Shown: one piece after another, positions 38,134 through 48,390 of the stretch
Position numbering within the stretch: position 1 is the first letter of the stretch
How the letters are laid out: each line of letters opens with the position of its first letter
Assembly (NCBI RefSeq): GCF_900102135.1
Contig: NZ_FMVJ01000002.1
Location: 397,709-461,708, forward strand
DNA from: Microvirga guangxiensis
GTDB taxonomy: Bacteria; Pseudomonadota; Alphaproteobacteria; Rhizobiales; Beijerinckiaceae
Reading direction: 5' to 3'
Length of the DNA stretch: 64,000 nt
The notes under the pieces: generated by a model
Told to the model about the DNA's origin: nothing
Database searches by the model: none
The model's input: only the letters and a program-made list of their open reading frames with translations
Translations under genes and position numbers: made by a program

Positions 38134-39233
38134 GGTCCGGCGTCAGTCAGTTTCAGTTCGCGTGTCATTGCATCGATGGTCTTCAGGCCAGCGTCATCCT
38201 GCGCCAAGACTTGCCGCGCGCGCGCAGCAGTGGCCACCGCCTTATCCCGTTGCCCGAGAACCGTATAGGATCGGATCAGGCGCGCCCATTCTTCAGGAGA
38301 TCCGCCCTGGGTCTCGAGGCGCTCGGCGAGGCCCGACACCATGCGAGCAATGTCTTCGGCCCCTATCTGGGGAGCATTCTGCTGCCCTGCAACGGGCTGC
38401 TCCACGCCGAGGCTGGCCAGGCGCTGCTTTATGGCATTGGCCCATGGCGCGCCTTCAGGTGAGGAAGCAAGAAGCGCCGCGTAAGCCTGCTTGGCTTTCT
38501 CGGGCTGGCCATCCTGCTCGGCGGCGACAGCCAGATAATAGCGCGCTTTGAATGCGCTTGCGTCCAATTGCACGGCCTGCTCGAAAACCGCCTGTGCCTT
38601 GGACGAGACAAGGCCATCATTGGCGAGGACCAGCGTCTCGCCGTAACTGGACAGCCTTTCCGCGCCGGGACCGAGATAGCGAATGGCGGTCTCATAGGCC
38701 TTTACCGCATCGTCCAGCCGCCCCATGCGGAAATAGACGGGAGCGACGACTTCCCAGCCACGACCGTCTTCAGGATGCTTCGCCAGATGTGCCTCGATCT
38801 GGGAAACGGCAGTCATGAGGTCGAGATTGGAGCCCGGCTGTTCGGCCTGACGCTGAGGCGGATTAGCCATGAGATGTGGCGAGCCGTAGGCACCATAGAT
38901 GACGAGAGCCATGATGGGGATCATCGACAAGGCCAGAGTCGATGCGGCTCTGCGGCGGCGCAGAGCAGGCTCTCCAAGAGCCGCGAATGTATCCGATGTC
39001 ATTCCCGTGGCGCGCAGAAGACGGCGTCCGGCTTCCGCCTTGGCGGCCTCGGCTTCGCTGTCCAGGAGCACGCCGCGCTCCCGATCGCGCTCGATCTCTG
39101 CGATCTGCTCGCGATAGAATTGCATATCCGGATCGAGCTGCTGCGCAGAAAATGCGCGGTGGCGCGACAGGGGCCAAAGCACCGCCATCACGGCTGCCGC
39201 CGTCATCAGCAAGAGTATGATCCAGATCACCAT
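38130..39233 (-). CDS. ccmI: Cytochrome c biogenesis protein CcmI (CycH)
   Basis: 367 residues. Two N-terminal transmembrane helices (about 2-22 and 96-116) surround a segment with [16 protein letters not shown], the CcmI signature; the periplasmic C-terminal part contains TPR-like repeats ([29 protein letters not shown]). It holds apocytochrome c for CcmF/H. First gene of the operon. Confidence 0.94.
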   Translation of the reverse strand: MVIWIILLLMTAAAVMAVLWPLSRHRAFSAQQLDPDMQFYREQIAEIERDRERGVLLDSEAEAAKAEAGRRLLRATGMTSDTFAALGEPALRRRRAASTLALSMIPIMALVIYGAYGSPHLMANPPQRQAEQPGSNLDLMTAVSQIEAHLAKHPEDGRGWEVVAPVYFRMGRLDDAVKAYETAIRYLGPGAERLSSYGETLVLANDGLVSSKAQAVFEQAVQLDASAFKARYYLAVAAEQDGQPEKAKQAYAALLASSPEGAPWANAIKQRLASLGVEQPVAGQQNAPQIGAEDIARMVSGLAERLETQGGSPEEWARLIRSYTVLGQRDKAVATAARARQVLAQDDAGLKTIDAMTRELKLTDAGP

Positions 39234-39304
39234 AAAATCCTAATTACCCCGAGTCCTCGTCAAGCACGACGGTGGCACGGTGTCACGCGTAAAAATACAT
39301 AGGA

Positions 39305-40702
39305 TTAACCTCTATCCCCCGGGAGCTCGAGCACGGCTCGCAGGCCTCCCAAGGGAGATTCTTCGAGCCTGAGCGAGCCTCGATAGAGGGTGGCGAGGTC
39401 GGTGACGATGGAAAGGCCGAGGCCCGAGCCGGGCTTGGTTTCGTCGAGACGTCGGCCGCGCTTGAGCACCTCGGCCCGCGCCGTTTCCGGAAGGCCTGGC
39501 CCGTCATCGTCGATGAGCAGACGGAAGCGCGGACGGTCATCGTCCTCGCGGATGATCTCGACGGAAATCTCGACTTTGTGAGAGGCCCATTTGGCGGCGT
39601 TGTCGATCAGGTTGCCGGCCATCTCCTCCAGATCCTGCTTCTCCCCCCTGAAGCGCAGGTCGCGGGGAATGGCTAGCTCAACCGCCAGCTCCTTCTCCCG
39701 GTAGATCTTGGCGAAGGTGCGGGCGAGGCCGCCGATGACGGGCTCAACATCGGTGAGCGTTCCCAGCGTGCCGGCCAGAGCCGCTGCACGGGCACGGTCG
39801 AGATAGTAGTTCACCTGATCACGCATCAGGGCCGCCTGTTCGCGTACTCTGGACGCAACCTCTTCAGGGGCGTTCTCCGCCTCGTTCATGACGATGCTGA
39901 GGGGTGTCTTGAGGGCGTGGGCCAGATTCCCGACCTGAGTGCGGGCCCGCTCCAGGATCTCCCGGTTCGTATCGAGCAGCAGGTTCAGCTCGCTTGCGAG
40001 CGGAGAAATATCACGAGGATACTCGCCCACGATCCTTTCGGCCTCCCCGCGCCGGATGGCGCCGAGAGCGCTGCGAAGATTGGCGAGCGGACGCAAGCCG
40101 AAGCGGATCTGCAGAAGGGTCGAGAAGCCGAGAGCCAAGCCGAGAAGCGCGAATGTCACGGTTAGCGCGAAAAGGAAATCGCGTACGCCCACATCGATTT
40201 CATCGGCGGGGCCCGCAACCCGAATGATGTAACGGCCATCCTCGCCGAGATCGATGTCGCGCTCGATGATCCGCAGGTTCCGCTCGTCGGGGGCCTTGCC
40301 GTAGCCGCGGCGGATCTGCCCGAAGCGGTTGTCGACCGTGGCTGCAAGGCTCGGCACCTGGCCGCCGAACAGGGATTTCGAGGAGCGGATTTCTTCCGGC
40401 TTGGCGTTGGGCCGCGCCACCTGCCAGTACCAGCCGGACAGAGGCAGCTCGAAGCGCGGGTCGCCGATGGGACCGAGGTCGCGGTCCGGATCGCCGGGGG
40501 CCACCAGATTCGAAGCCAGGGTATTGGCATAGACCAGCAGGCGCTGGTCGAATGCCCTCTCCGTGTTGTCGCGGTAAAGCGTGAGCAGGATGAGCCCTGC
40601 CACGAGCAGGATCGCGAAGCTCCAAAAGACTGAAGAAACGGCAAGCCGGACCGCAATGGGCCGGCTTGCGAAACGGTCAAGAATCGGGCGGAATCCCCTC
40701 AC
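39305..40702 (-). CDS. Sensor histidine kinase
   Basis: 465 residues with transmembrane helices at about 18-43 and 178-200, a periplasmic domain, and a HisKA/HATPase module. The H-box is NLAHALKTPLSIVMNEA; ATPase motifs are NLIDNAAKWA, DDDGPGLP and GSGLGLSIV. The start is GTG at 40702 overlapping the TGA of the response regulator gene (GTGA), so translation is coupled. Context (a PepSY protein first) resembles PhoPQ-type envelope sensing pairs. Confidence 0.9.
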   Translation of the reverse strand: MRGFRPILDRFASRPIAVRLAVSSVFWSFAILLVAGLILLTLYRDNTERAFDQRLLVYANTLASNLVAPGDPDRDLGPIGDPRFELPLSGWYWQVARPNAKPEEIRSSKSLFGGQVPSLAATVDNRFGQIRRGYGKAPDERNLRIIERDIDLGEDGRYIIRVAGPADEIDVGVRDFLFALTVTFALLGLALGFSTLLQIRFGLRPLANLRSALGAIRRGEAERIVGEYPRDISPLASELNLLLDTNREILERARTQVGNLAHALKTPLSIVMNEAENAPEEVASRVREQAALMRDQVNYYLDRARAAALAGTLGTLTDVEPVIGGLARTFAKIYREKELAVELAIPRDLRFRGEKQDLEEMAGNLIDNAAKWASHKVEISVEIIREDDDRPRFRLLIDDDGPGLPETARAEVLKRGRRLDETKPGSGLGLSIVTDLATLYRGSLRLEESPLGGLRAVLELPGDRG

Positions 40703-41376
40703 GATTTCGTCTGTGTCTGGCTCGCATCGAGGAGATAGCCCAGGCCGCGAACGGTCTGGATGATATCCACCCCGAGCTTCTTGCGCAGGCGGCCAATGAA
40801 GACCTCGATCGTGTTCGAGTCACGGTCGAAATCCTGATCGTAGAGATGCTCCGTCAGCTCGCCGCGGGAGACGATGCGGCCCATATGATGCATGAGGTAG
40901 GACAGGAGCCGGTACTCGTGCGAGGTGAGCTTCACCGGATTCCCGTCCACCGCCACACGCCCGGAGCGGGTGTCGAGCTTCACCGGGCCGCAGGCGATCT
41001 CGCTCGTGGCATGGCCGGTGGCCCGGCGCAGCAAGGCGCGGACGCGAGCCAGTAGCTCCTCCATGTGGAAAGGCTTGGTCACGTAATCGTCGGCCCCGGC
41101 ATCGAAGCCTTGAACCTTGTCGCTCCAGCGGTCGCGGGCTGTGAGGATGATGACGGGCATCTTCCGGCCCTCCCGGCGCCAGGCCGTGAGAACGGATACG
41201 CCGTCCACCTTCGGCAAGCCGAGATCGAGGATGATGGCGTCGTAGGGCTCGGTATCCCCGAGAAACTGCCCCTCCTCGCCATCGAAAGCAGCATCGACCG
41301 CATAGCCCGCCTGTTCGAGGGCGGTCACGATCTGTTTATTGAGGGTTCTGTCATCCTCGACAACGAGAAGGCGCAC
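40699..41376 (-). CDS. OmpR/PhoB-type response regulator
   Basis: 225 residues. Receiver: VVEDD, the phosphoacceptor Asp in IILDLGLPKVDG, Lys in VTKPFHMEELL. DNA-binding winged helix: SHEYRLLSYLMHH, NTIEVFIGRLRKK, RGLGYLL. The start is GTG at 41376. It follows the PepSY gene by 16 bp. Confidence 0.93.
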   Translation of the reverse strand: MRLLVVEDDRTLNKQIVTALEQAGYAVDAAFDGEEGQFLGDTEPYDAIILDLGLPKVDGVSVLTAWRREGRKMPVIILTARDRWSDKVQGFDAGADDYVTKPFHMEELLARVRALLRRATGHATSEIACGPVKLDTRSGRVAVDGNPVKLTSHEYRLLSYLMHHMGRIVSRGELTEHLYDQDFDRDSNTIEVFIGRLRKKLGVDIIQTVRGLGYLLDASQTQTKS

Positions 41377-41392
41377 GTTTCGAGCTTTCTTT

Positions 41393-41707
41393 TCACTGGA
41401 CCGATTTTACGCGTCCGGAGGAGCCGTCGATCGTCACTTGCACGATACGCCCATCCTTCTGCAAGGCCATGATCACATAAACCAGGGTATCGCTGCTGCG
41501 GCAGAGGCTTGCCCGCACCACATCGGCGTTCGGAACCTGGCGACGGGCCGTCATGACGGCCGAGGCCGGCGCCACGACGCCTTTGGAGGCCACAGCCTGC
41601 TGCATTTCCCGAGGCGGGAGGCAATTCTTGAGCGCCGCCGTCGCGCTTTGCGCGGACGCAACACCCATCATCCCCCACATCGCTATGATCAGCCAAACCA
41701 GACGCAT
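41393..41707 (-). CDS. Small secreted PepSY-like protein
   Basis: 104 residues. Signal peptide 1-20 (WGMMGVASAQS). The C-terminal part, VYVIMALQKDGRIVQVTIDGSSGRVKSVQ in outline, matches a PepSY repeat ending (a strand, a DG turn and a terminal strand); an NCLPPREM segment with one Cys precedes it. PepSY genes often head operons with PhoPQ-like regulators, and their domains inhibit peptidases or sense the periplasm. ATG at 41707. Confidence 0.8.
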   Translation of the reverse strand: MRLVWLIIAMWGMMGVASAQSATAALKNCLPPREMQQAVASKGVVAPASAVMTARRQVPNADVVRASLCRSSDTLVYVIMALQKDGRIVQVTIDGSSGRVKSVQ

Positions 41708-41754
41708 GCCCGCCTTATGACCTTGCCGCACTGAACAAAGCCTGAATGTCCAGT

Positions 41755-42510
41755 CTAGTTCGTAATCTGCTTCGTGGCCAGGATCCGGAAGACTGTGGAG
41801 GCGATGAAGCTGCCTGCCGCGATGAACTGAACCAGAGCCTCCTGAAAAGCGCCTGCGCTGAGAGCCGAGGCCTCGAAACCGAACAGGCCGAGGATTACGG
41901 CGACGAGGCCGATCAGGTTGGCCCAGATGGTGCGGCTGGCAAGAATGGCCTTGGTATCGATCATGTTGGATATTCCGTGTTGAGGAGTGAAGGAGGACGC
42001 GAGCAGGATTGCCTCCCGCTCGACGTGGAGAACCCGCCTGCGCCATCCGCGCCCGAAGACGGGCCAGATGGCGAGGCGGGAGAGGAACCCGAGGCGTCTG
42101 CGTGTCAGGCGGCGAATCGTATCGACGGCATCGGCCCGTCGAACGGCCTCAAGCGTGATGGGTCCAACCAGGCCGTCGGCTTCGACACCGAGAACCCGCT
42201 GGAGCATCATGACTGCCTGCCGGGGACCGGAGTTGACGGCGAAATCGAAGAGCGCGAGATCGACTCCTCTGGGGAGTTCGTCGGCGCAGAGAACATCCCA
42301 ATAGAACCGGCGGTAAATGGACGATGCCTCGCCCATCGTGAGCCGATGGACATCTTCGGCAGAAGCTGGCTGCCCGCGAGCGCGAGACAGCGTTTGAACC
42401 GTGATCCCGAAATTCGTAGCTCCGCCCGGATCCTGAGGATGCCAGACGAAGCCGCCTTCGTGTTTCAGCACTTGCGCGAGGGCTGTCTCGAAAGATGAAG
42501 ACGCTGGCAT
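41755..42510 (-). CDS. GTA-linked GH108 muramidase fused to a holin-like segment
   Basis: 251 residues. Residues 1-180 are a glycoside hydrolase 108 domain (KHEGGFVWHPQDPGGATNFGIT with the catalytic Glu) plus a peptidoglycan-binding-like segment (GVEADGLVGPITLEAV). From residue 183 (an internal ATG at 41964) come 69 residues with two hydrophobic helices (IWANLIGLVAVILGLFGF and QFIAAGSFIASTVFRIL), resembling a small holin. Both parts are one uninterrupted frame. The internal ATG has only GGAA upstream, so a separately made holin is possible. The gene starts 8 bp after DUF2793 and would help release GTA particles. Confidence 0.85.
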   Translation of the reverse strand: MPASSSFETALAQVLKHEGGFVWHPQDPGGATNFGITVQTLSRARGQPASAEDVHRLTMGEASSIYRRFYWDVLCADELPRGVDLALFDFAVNSGPRQAVMMLQRVLGVEADGLVGPITLEAVRRADAVDTIRRLTRRRLGFLSRLAIWPVFGRGWRRRVLHVEREAILLASSFTPQHGISNMIDTKAILASRTIWANLIGLVAVILGLFGFEASALSAGAFQEALVQFIAAGSFIASTVFRILATKQITN

Positions 42511-42518
42511 GGCAATGC

Positions 42519-44057
42519 TCAGAGCTCGGCCTGAAGGGCGAGAAAGGCGGAATTCCCCAGATGAAGATTTCCGATAGAGCCGGCCGACCCGTTGAAGGCG
42601 GAACCCGCCTGCAGCCTCATCACGAGACATGACGAGCCAGCCGGCAGGTTCGTCGTGAACGTCAGAGTGCCGCCGAGCGACAGCCAGGCCGCATTGCTGT
42701 TGCTGTAAAAAGCGATCTGGTTTCCCACAGGTGAGGCAGTCACCCAAGTGGCCGCGCTCGTCTCCAGGGCCGGACTGGCACGCATGGGCGTGGACAGGCT
42801 CAACGGAATATCGATGACGTTGCTCGCCGTTCTTTGCCCGAACGCGCACAAGATTTTCGGCGATGAACCGCTGAAGGGCAGCATCTGATAATAGCGCCTG
42901 CAGTGAAATTCCTCGCGGTCGAGCGGCTCGCCGATCCATGGCGTCGGATATGCGCCAGCTTCGAGCTTCACATGCCTGAAGGAACATGGGCTCGAAGGCT
43001 TCAGCCGGACCGTGACATGCCCCGTCTCGGCTTCGTCGAGAACGACCGTCGCAGAACGGACACCCGATCCCGAGGGGATCGTCGCCGTCTTCGTGCCGAT
43101 GACGACAGGCAGAGGCTCGGACGGATCCCGCACAGAGATGGTGAGAGCCATACCTGCGAGATTGGCGACGCCGAGCAGCGCCGAGGCATGCACGACATCG
43201 ACAACCTGGTCGAGCGCTCCGGTCAGCGTGATGGTTCCATCCGCCGCACGGGTAAGCGCGCAACCACCCTCCCCGCCTTTCCAGCGGTCAAAGCTGTAGA
43301 CGCCCTCTGCCAGCGATCCGCCTGCAAAGCCGCGCTGGTTCACAACGAAGGAACTGTTGATCAGCAGGTTGGGCCGCGGCACATTCGAAAGCCCCTGCGG
43401 CAGCGTTCCGACGCCTGTCTCCCGGTCGATGGAGAGAGCATCGATCCAGCGTGATCCATCAGGCGAGACGCGAATACTGAAATCGTCGTTGCCGATCAGC
43501 CCCGTTTCCGCACGCCCGCTGAAGCCGCGCTGATAAAGCTGCGAGAGAACATTGGCCGCGCCGGATTTATTGAGGACGAAGCGCAGATCGCCCGTTCCTC
43601 CCTCATCCGCACTCAACGCAGCAAACAAGGCCGCATTGAGCTTTGCGGAGAGGCGGTTCAAATCGTCGGGAGCCGTTCCAATCCCGAGGCGATCGAGCCC
43701 ATCGAGCACATTGCAGTATTGCCTGATATCCTGCCATTCCGCGCCATCGAAAACGACGATGGCACCCTCCGCCTCGACATAGGCTTTCCAGCCTGCCCGA
43801 GGAGAGAAGAAACGCCAGGAGCCAAGGTCAAAGAGAGCTATTTTGGCTTCCTGACCTGAGAAGGCCCCCGCTGCGCCTGCGCCGACGAGATAGCGGTCAC
43901 CTTCGGCTGGAGTTGCAGGAGGAGACGTGCGACCGCGCTCCTTCACGGCGAGGTGGACGAGAGCGTCCAAAGCCGCGATGGCTTCGTTATGCGTGACATG
44001 CTTTTGAGCCTGCGCCGCTGCAAGCAGCGGCAAGGCCAAGTGAGGCGTTGAGGTCAT
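42519..44057 (-). CDS. DUF2793 domain protein (GTA tail-associated)
   Basis: 512 residues. The N-terminal 110 residues carry the DUF2793 pattern: LALPLLAAAQAQKHVTHNEAI, then RYLVGAGAAGAFSGQE and WKAYVEAEGAIVVFDGAEW. The remainder is beta-rich and Gly/Ser-rich, as in phage tail fibres or receptor-binding proteins. In rhizobial GTAs a DUF2793 gene follows g15, and the protein may decorate the tail tip. ATG at 44057. Confidence 0.85.
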   Translation of the reverse strand: MTSTPHLALPLLAAAQAQKHVTHNEAIAALDALVHLAVKERGRTSPPATPAEGDRYLVGAGAAGAFSGQEAKIALFDLGSWRFFSPRAGWKAYVEAEGAIVVFDGAEWQDIRQYCNVLDGLDRLGIGTAPDDLNRLSAKLNAALFAALSADEGGTGDLRFVLNKSGAANVLSQLYQRGFSGRAETGLIGNDDFSIRVSPDGSRWIDALSIDRETGVGTLPQGLSNVPRPNLLINSSFVVNQRGFAGGSLAEGVYSFDRWKGGEGGCALTRAADGTITLTGALDQVVDVVHASALLGVANLAGMALTISVRDPSEPLPVVIGTKTATIPSGSGVRSATVVLDEAETGHVTVRLKPSSPCSFRHVKLEAGAYPTPWIGEPLDREEFHCRRYYQMLPFSGSSPKILCAFGQRTASNVIDIPLSLSTPMRASPALETSAATWVTASPVGNQIAFYSNSNAAWLSLGGTLTFTTNLPAGSSCLVMRLQAGSAFNGSAGSIGNLHLGNSAFLALQAEL

Positions 44058-44095
44058 CGATGAATGTGCCGTGAAATGAACGAGTGGAAAAAACT

Positions 44096-47000
44096 TCAGA
44101 GAACCGGGAGCACGACGCTTCTCTCGAAGCCTCTGCCGACAACGGCGCTGACTTGCGCCACACGAAGACTGAGCGTCGTTTGAGGCGCTCCGAAATCCGC
44201 GAGCTCCTGTTCTGGCGGATAATGCACGAAGGCCTGTGAGCTTGTGAGCGTACGAATGACGCTTCCCGCTTTCAGGATGTCGATCTCATAGCGCTCGACG
44301 TCTTCTGCGAGAGGAATGTCAACGGCTTCCCAGCCGTCGCCGTGGCGCCGGGCCCGTCGAACCCATGCGATGCGCATGCCCTCCGCGTCTCGTTGAAGAG
44401 TCACATGGACAGGCGCAAAAGGCTTGAGAGCCTCTCGGCTGACGGTTGCCGTTATCTCCGCCATGGCCGGGTTCGCATGGTCTCGCCCCGAGGGCCCCAC
44501 CCTGTAGCGCCAGGTCTGTCCGAGATCGGCGAGATCGACCGTCAGAGGCGCGGCCGCCTCGTCGAGACGGACGATGAGAGCGCCTTCCGGCACGGGACGT
44601 CCCGCCTCCGGTTCCGTTCCCGCCAAGCCGCGCAGGAGCCGTGAGAGGCGATAAGTGCGGTCCCCGATCATCTCGGAACGCGCTGCGGCGAGAATTTCCC
44701 AGCGCCCGTCCGTTCCCCCGACGGCAAACAGATTGCCTCCGGCGAGCGTGGTCTCGTCATCAAGGGAGGCAATGGCCCCCGAAGAAATTTCGACATCGAG
44801 AACGGCCCGTGCGTCCCATCGCCAGAGAGGTCCCGCGGGAAGCGCATTCTTCGTTCGCCCGACTACTGCCGGGAGATCGACGATCCGGTGTGGCGTGAAA
44901 CTCGCCCCATTGCCCGAGCGCCAGATCGTCACCGCGCCCGGCCATGGATTTGCGGCAACCGCCATGTATTGCAGGGGTACGGGATCGCCGATGGCGGCGG
45001 GAAGATCGAGGATAACGACCTGCGGTTTTCCAGGAACTGCCGGCGGGCGGCGCACCGGCTTCTCGATCGCGGAGCCCGGCCTTTCGAACACGGCAGGCTC
45101 CACCGCGCGCGTGCTCACCTTTCGCGTCGCCCCGTCGGCGATCCGCACCACCCGATGCAGTTTCGGCCCCGCATCGGTGGGAAGCGAAACCACGTCTCCG
45201 GGCTCGAACTCGATCCGGCGGGGCGACAGCTCGAATTCAGCCCCTTCCCGGCCCGCCCAGAGATCCTGCAGCCAGGTATCCGCCAGACGCTGCGCCTCGG
45301 CGCGTCGCGTGATGATCGCGCAATCCGCGCGGGCTTCCCGGCGGCTCGATCCGGACAGACGGCGGGACGCCACAGCTGCGCGGCGGTAATCCAACTCGCC
45401 ATCGGTGTAGCCGATTTCCACCTGCTGCGGCAGCTCCGTCTCCTGCGAGCGCGTGAGCTTCAGCGAGGGCTCGCCCTCGTTCATCACCAGATCGTCCTTG
45501 GTCAGGGCGATGATCCCCCGCCCTCCGCGCCCTTTCCACGCAATCGTGCCGCCGCTGACGGCCGCCTCGATCCCGAACATGCGCATGAGCGGCTCGAGCG
45601 CTCCGCGCGCCGACATGGGCTTGTCGATGACATAACCGTCCACGAAACCGTCGACCTGGATCGCGCCAGGATTGCTCAAGCCGAAATCCTTGAGGATGCC
45701 GATGATCAGACGGTCGAGCGGCGCGCCCTCGATCCGGCCGGTGATCCAATGCCCCGTCTCCCAATTGGGCCCATCGCTCCAGACCATGTCGAAATCGGGA
45801 AAAGCTGGGAAAGGCCGCGCGTCCCATGCCCAGACAAAGACATTCGCCGGATCGACCATGCGACCGTCGTAAAGCGGCGATTCAGGATTGTATGCGGAGG
45901 AAAAACCCTGTTGCGCCGGATCGAACCGGGACAGGATCGCCTCCAGGGCACGGGTCTGAACGAGATCGTCCCGCACCCCTCGCGAGAATGGCGGATAGGC
46001 GGATTCCGACGACTTCGGATCGGGAAAGACGTTCGGGCCATTGGGCCCTTTGTCGACGGCAGGGATTCCGATCTCCGTGAGCCAGATCGGCTTCGACTTA
46101 GGAACCCACGCGGTGCGTGACGTCTCGACGCCGTTGTATCGCTCCACATGCGGATTGGTCCACCAGGAGACGAGATCCTTCGCGCGGAATACCCAGGGCT
46201 TGCCATAGGCTCTATCGGAGATCGGCCTGCGTGTCTGCGACATGCGCTCGGCGGCATTGGCATAATACCAGTCGAAGGCTTCGCCTGCTCCGAGCCGGGC
46301 GCGCAGGTAGTCCACGTCGTAGATGCTGCGACCCTCGGCCAGATCCGCGTGGCCGGGACCGTCACGCCAATCGGAGATGGGCGGGTAGTAATCGATCCCG
46401 ACCGCATCGATATCGGCGCTTGCGAAAAGCGGATCGAGCGGGAAGCGCACCTCCGCTCCTCCGCCGAGAACATGCGCGCCGTATTCCGTCCAGTCGGCCG
46501 CATAGACGATCTGCGTGGATTTCCTGAGAATGCCGCGCACCTGACCGGCCAGCGCATTCAATTGCTGCACGGCCGGATAGCTTCCCGGAGCGGAGCGAAC
46601 GCGCGTGAGGCCGATCAGCTCGCTCCCCAGGATGAAGCCATCGACTCCTCCGGCTTTCTCCGCAAGATTTGCATAGTGAAGAACGAACGGGCGATAGCCC
46701 CAGGAACGGGTGAACCATTGCCCAACCTGACTTGCGGCCGCACTCATTCCATCCGGTGTATCCGGCTCTCCGGGCGCGGGATGACAGGTGATGCGTCCGC
46801 GCCAGGGATAGGCGGGTTGCCCCGTTCCGCCATAGGGGTTTGGCAGGGTGTTGGCGGCGGGAATATCCATCATCACGAAGGGATAGAGAACGACCTCGAA
46901 GCCCCTCGCTTTCAGTCTCTTGATGAGGCGGATGACCGATTCATCCGAGGGCGTTCCGCCATAGGCAGGCGCCCCCTTAACGAGCGAGACCACCTTCGCC

Positions 47001-47956
47001 TGATCACGCGTCAAACCAGCCACGGACCAAGTCGCGCCATCCGTCGTCTTGGTCTTGGTATCGACCCGGGGCTCGATCAGGCATGAGCCCGCCCTGAGAT
47101 CGCTGCCGAACCAGCTGACGACGAGCGAGACGCGCTTGAGGTTGGGGCACAAAGCCTCCAGCGCATCGAGCGAGGCCATCGCATCGCTGGCGTTGCGCAA
47201 CTGGTGACGGTTCTCGGGGCTCGTCTTTCCGAGGTCGAGAACCTGCATGACGGGAAGCGTGTCATAGCCGAACTCGCTCGCGCCCGGGATCAGGCAGACG
47301 GCCCGGATCATCCGGTTGAGCCCGTCTACGGGCCGAACCACCTCGAACGAAAATTGCGGAACGCGGTTTCCGTAATCCGCGAGTGGCAAGCGCTCGAAGA
47401 CCACATAGGCCAGGCCGCGATAGGCCGGCGCGAGATCGGAGCCCTCCTTCGCCACGATCAGCGGGTCCGCCGATTGCGTCTCCGATCCGCGGTGCACGCG
47501 CATGGTGATGGTGGAGAGATCGATCTCGCGTCCGTCCGCCCACACGCGCCGGACGAAAGCGATCTGTCCTTCGCAGAGCCCGACCGCGAGATTGGCGAAA
47601 TACGAATAGGTGGTGGTGGATGTTTTCGGGCCGCCCATGCCCTTGCCGCCCTGGCTTCCGGACCGCTCCGTCTTGGTATTTGCTACTTCTTCCAGGCGCG
47701 TGGCCCAGATGAGCTGTCCGCCGATCCGCGCGCGGCCATAGACGCGGGGAATGGCTGCGCCCTCCGTCGAGGTGAGCCCCTCGATTTCCTTGAGGCGCGG
47801 CCCCTCCACGTGTTTCGTGTCGCCGCCGCCCAGAAGAGCATTGTCGATGGCAGCGCCCGCCAGGCCGCCCAGCGCACGGCCCGCCATGGCCCCGAGCGGC
47901 CCGGCCACCATGCCGCCCACGACGGAGCCCACGGTTTGAAGAACGAGTGTGGCCAT
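44096..47956 (-). CDS. GTA TIM-barrel-like tail protein (g15)
   Basis: 1286 residues, the usual size for GTA g15, the megatron/host-specificity protein at the tail tip. It begins with a Gly/Ala-rich segment (GGMVAGPLGAMAGRALGG), followed by the GTA TIM-barrel domain (about 420-720; FVLHYANLAEKAGGVDGFILGSEL and VGIDYYPPISDW) and then a phage tail protein domain with strand-rich repeats. The ATG at 47956 follows the g14 stop by 2 bp. A longer reading from 48112 overlaps g14 and is rejected. Confidence 0.93.
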   Translation of the reverse strand: MATLVLQTVGSVVGGMVAGPLGAMAGRALGGLAGAAIDNALLGGGDTKHVEGPRLKEIEGLTSTEGAAIPRVYGRARIGGQLIWATRLEEVANTKTERSGSQGGKGMGGPKTSTTTYSYFANLAVGLCEGQIAFVRRVWADGREIDLSTITMRVHRGSETQSADPLIVAKEGSDLAPAYRGLAYVVFERLPLADYGNRVPQFSFEVVRPVDGLNRMIRAVCLIPGASEFGYDTLPVMQVLDLGKTSPENRHQLRNASDAMASLDALEALCPNLKRVSLVVSWFGSDLRAGSCLIEPRVDTKTKTTDGATWSVAGLTRDQAKVVSLVKGAPAYGGTPSDESVIRLIKRLKARGFEVVLYPFVMMDIPAANTLPNPYGGTGQPAYPWRGRITCHPAPGEPDTPDGMSAAASQVGQWFTRSWGYRPFVLHYANLAEKAGGVDGFILGSELIGLTRVRSAPGSYPAVQQLNALAGQVRGILRKSTQIVYAADWTEYGAHVLGGGAEVRFPLDPLFASADIDAVGIDYYPPISDWRDGPGHADLAEGRSIYDVDYLRARLGAGEAFDWYYANAAERMSQTRRPISDRAYGKPWVFRAKDLVSWWTNPHVERYNGVETSRTAWVPKSKPIWLTEIGIPAVDKGPNGPNVFPDPKSSESAYPPFSRGVRDDLVQTRALEAILSRFDPAQQGFSSAYNPESPLYDGRMVDPANVFVWAWDARPFPAFPDFDMVWSDGPNWETGHWITGRIEGAPLDRLIIGILKDFGLSNPGAIQVDGFVDGYVIDKPMSARGALEPLMRMFGIEAAVSGGTIAWKGRGGRGIIALTKDDLVMNEGEPSLKLTRSQETELPQQVEIGYTDGELDYRRAAVASRRLSGSSRREARADCAIITRRAEAQRLADTWLQDLWAGREGAEFELSPRRIEFEPGDVVSLPTDAGPKLHRVVRIADGATRKVSTRAVEPAVFERPGSAIEKPVRRPPAVPGKPQVVILDLPAAIGDPVPLQYMAVAANPWPGAVTIWRSGNGASFTPHRIVDLPAVVGRTKNALPAGPLWRWDARAVLDVEISSGAIASLDDETTLAGGNLFAVGGTDGRWEILAAARSEMIGDRTYRLSRLLRGLAGTEPEAGRPVPEGALIVRLDEAAAPLTVDLADLGQTWRYRVGPSGRDHANPAMAEITATVSREALKPFAPVHVTLQRDAEGMRIAWVRRARRHGDGWEAVDIPLAEDVERYEIDILKAGSVIRTLTSSQAFVHYPPEQELADFGAPQTTLSLRVAQVSAVVGRGFERSVVLPVL

Positions 47957-47958
47957 GA

Positions 47959-48390
47959 TCAGTGTTCCGGAAATCGAAAGGCATGGGCAAGATGGCGCCG
48001 CCACCAGGGAGCGAAGGCAACCTCTGCAACCGAGGCGCCGTCGTGGGCATGGATCATGGTGCTGGCGGACGTCGCGATGGCGCAATGCTTGGGCGGAAGG
48101 TTGTCGCGCCACCGAAAGAGCAGCACGTCACCCGGTGCGAATGCCGTGACATCAATCTCGATGAGGTGCCTTCGGGCCGCGGCGAGAAGAGTGTCCGCGC
48201 CGGCCTCCGCCCAATCGGGCGAATAAGGCGGCGGCAGCTCGGGCTCGGCTCCCATCACGCTACGCCAGATTCCGCGCAGCAGGCCGAGGCAGTCGCATCC
48301 GACGCCTTTCAGCGATGCCTGATGGCGATAAGGCGTCCCGATCCAGGAGCGCGCCTCGGTGACGACGCGAGAGGAAAGAGCATCGCTCAT
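47959..48390 (-). CDS. GTA NlpC/P60 peptidase (g14)
   Basis: 143 residues. The catalytic Cys34 sits in GVGCDCLGL and the His lies in PPKHCAIA near residue 103. WIGTPYRHQAS and PGDVLLFRW complete the family signature. It probably cuts cell-wall peptides during particle entry. Its ATG overlaps the g13 stop by 4 bp. Confidence 0.92.
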   Translation of the reverse strand: MSDALSSRVVTEARSWIGTPYRHQASLKGVGCDCLGLLRGIWRSVMGAEPELPPPYSPDWAEAGADTLLAAARRHLIEIDVTAFAPGDVLLFRWRDNLPPKHCAIATSASTMIHAHDGASVAEVAFAPWWRRHLAHAFRFPEH

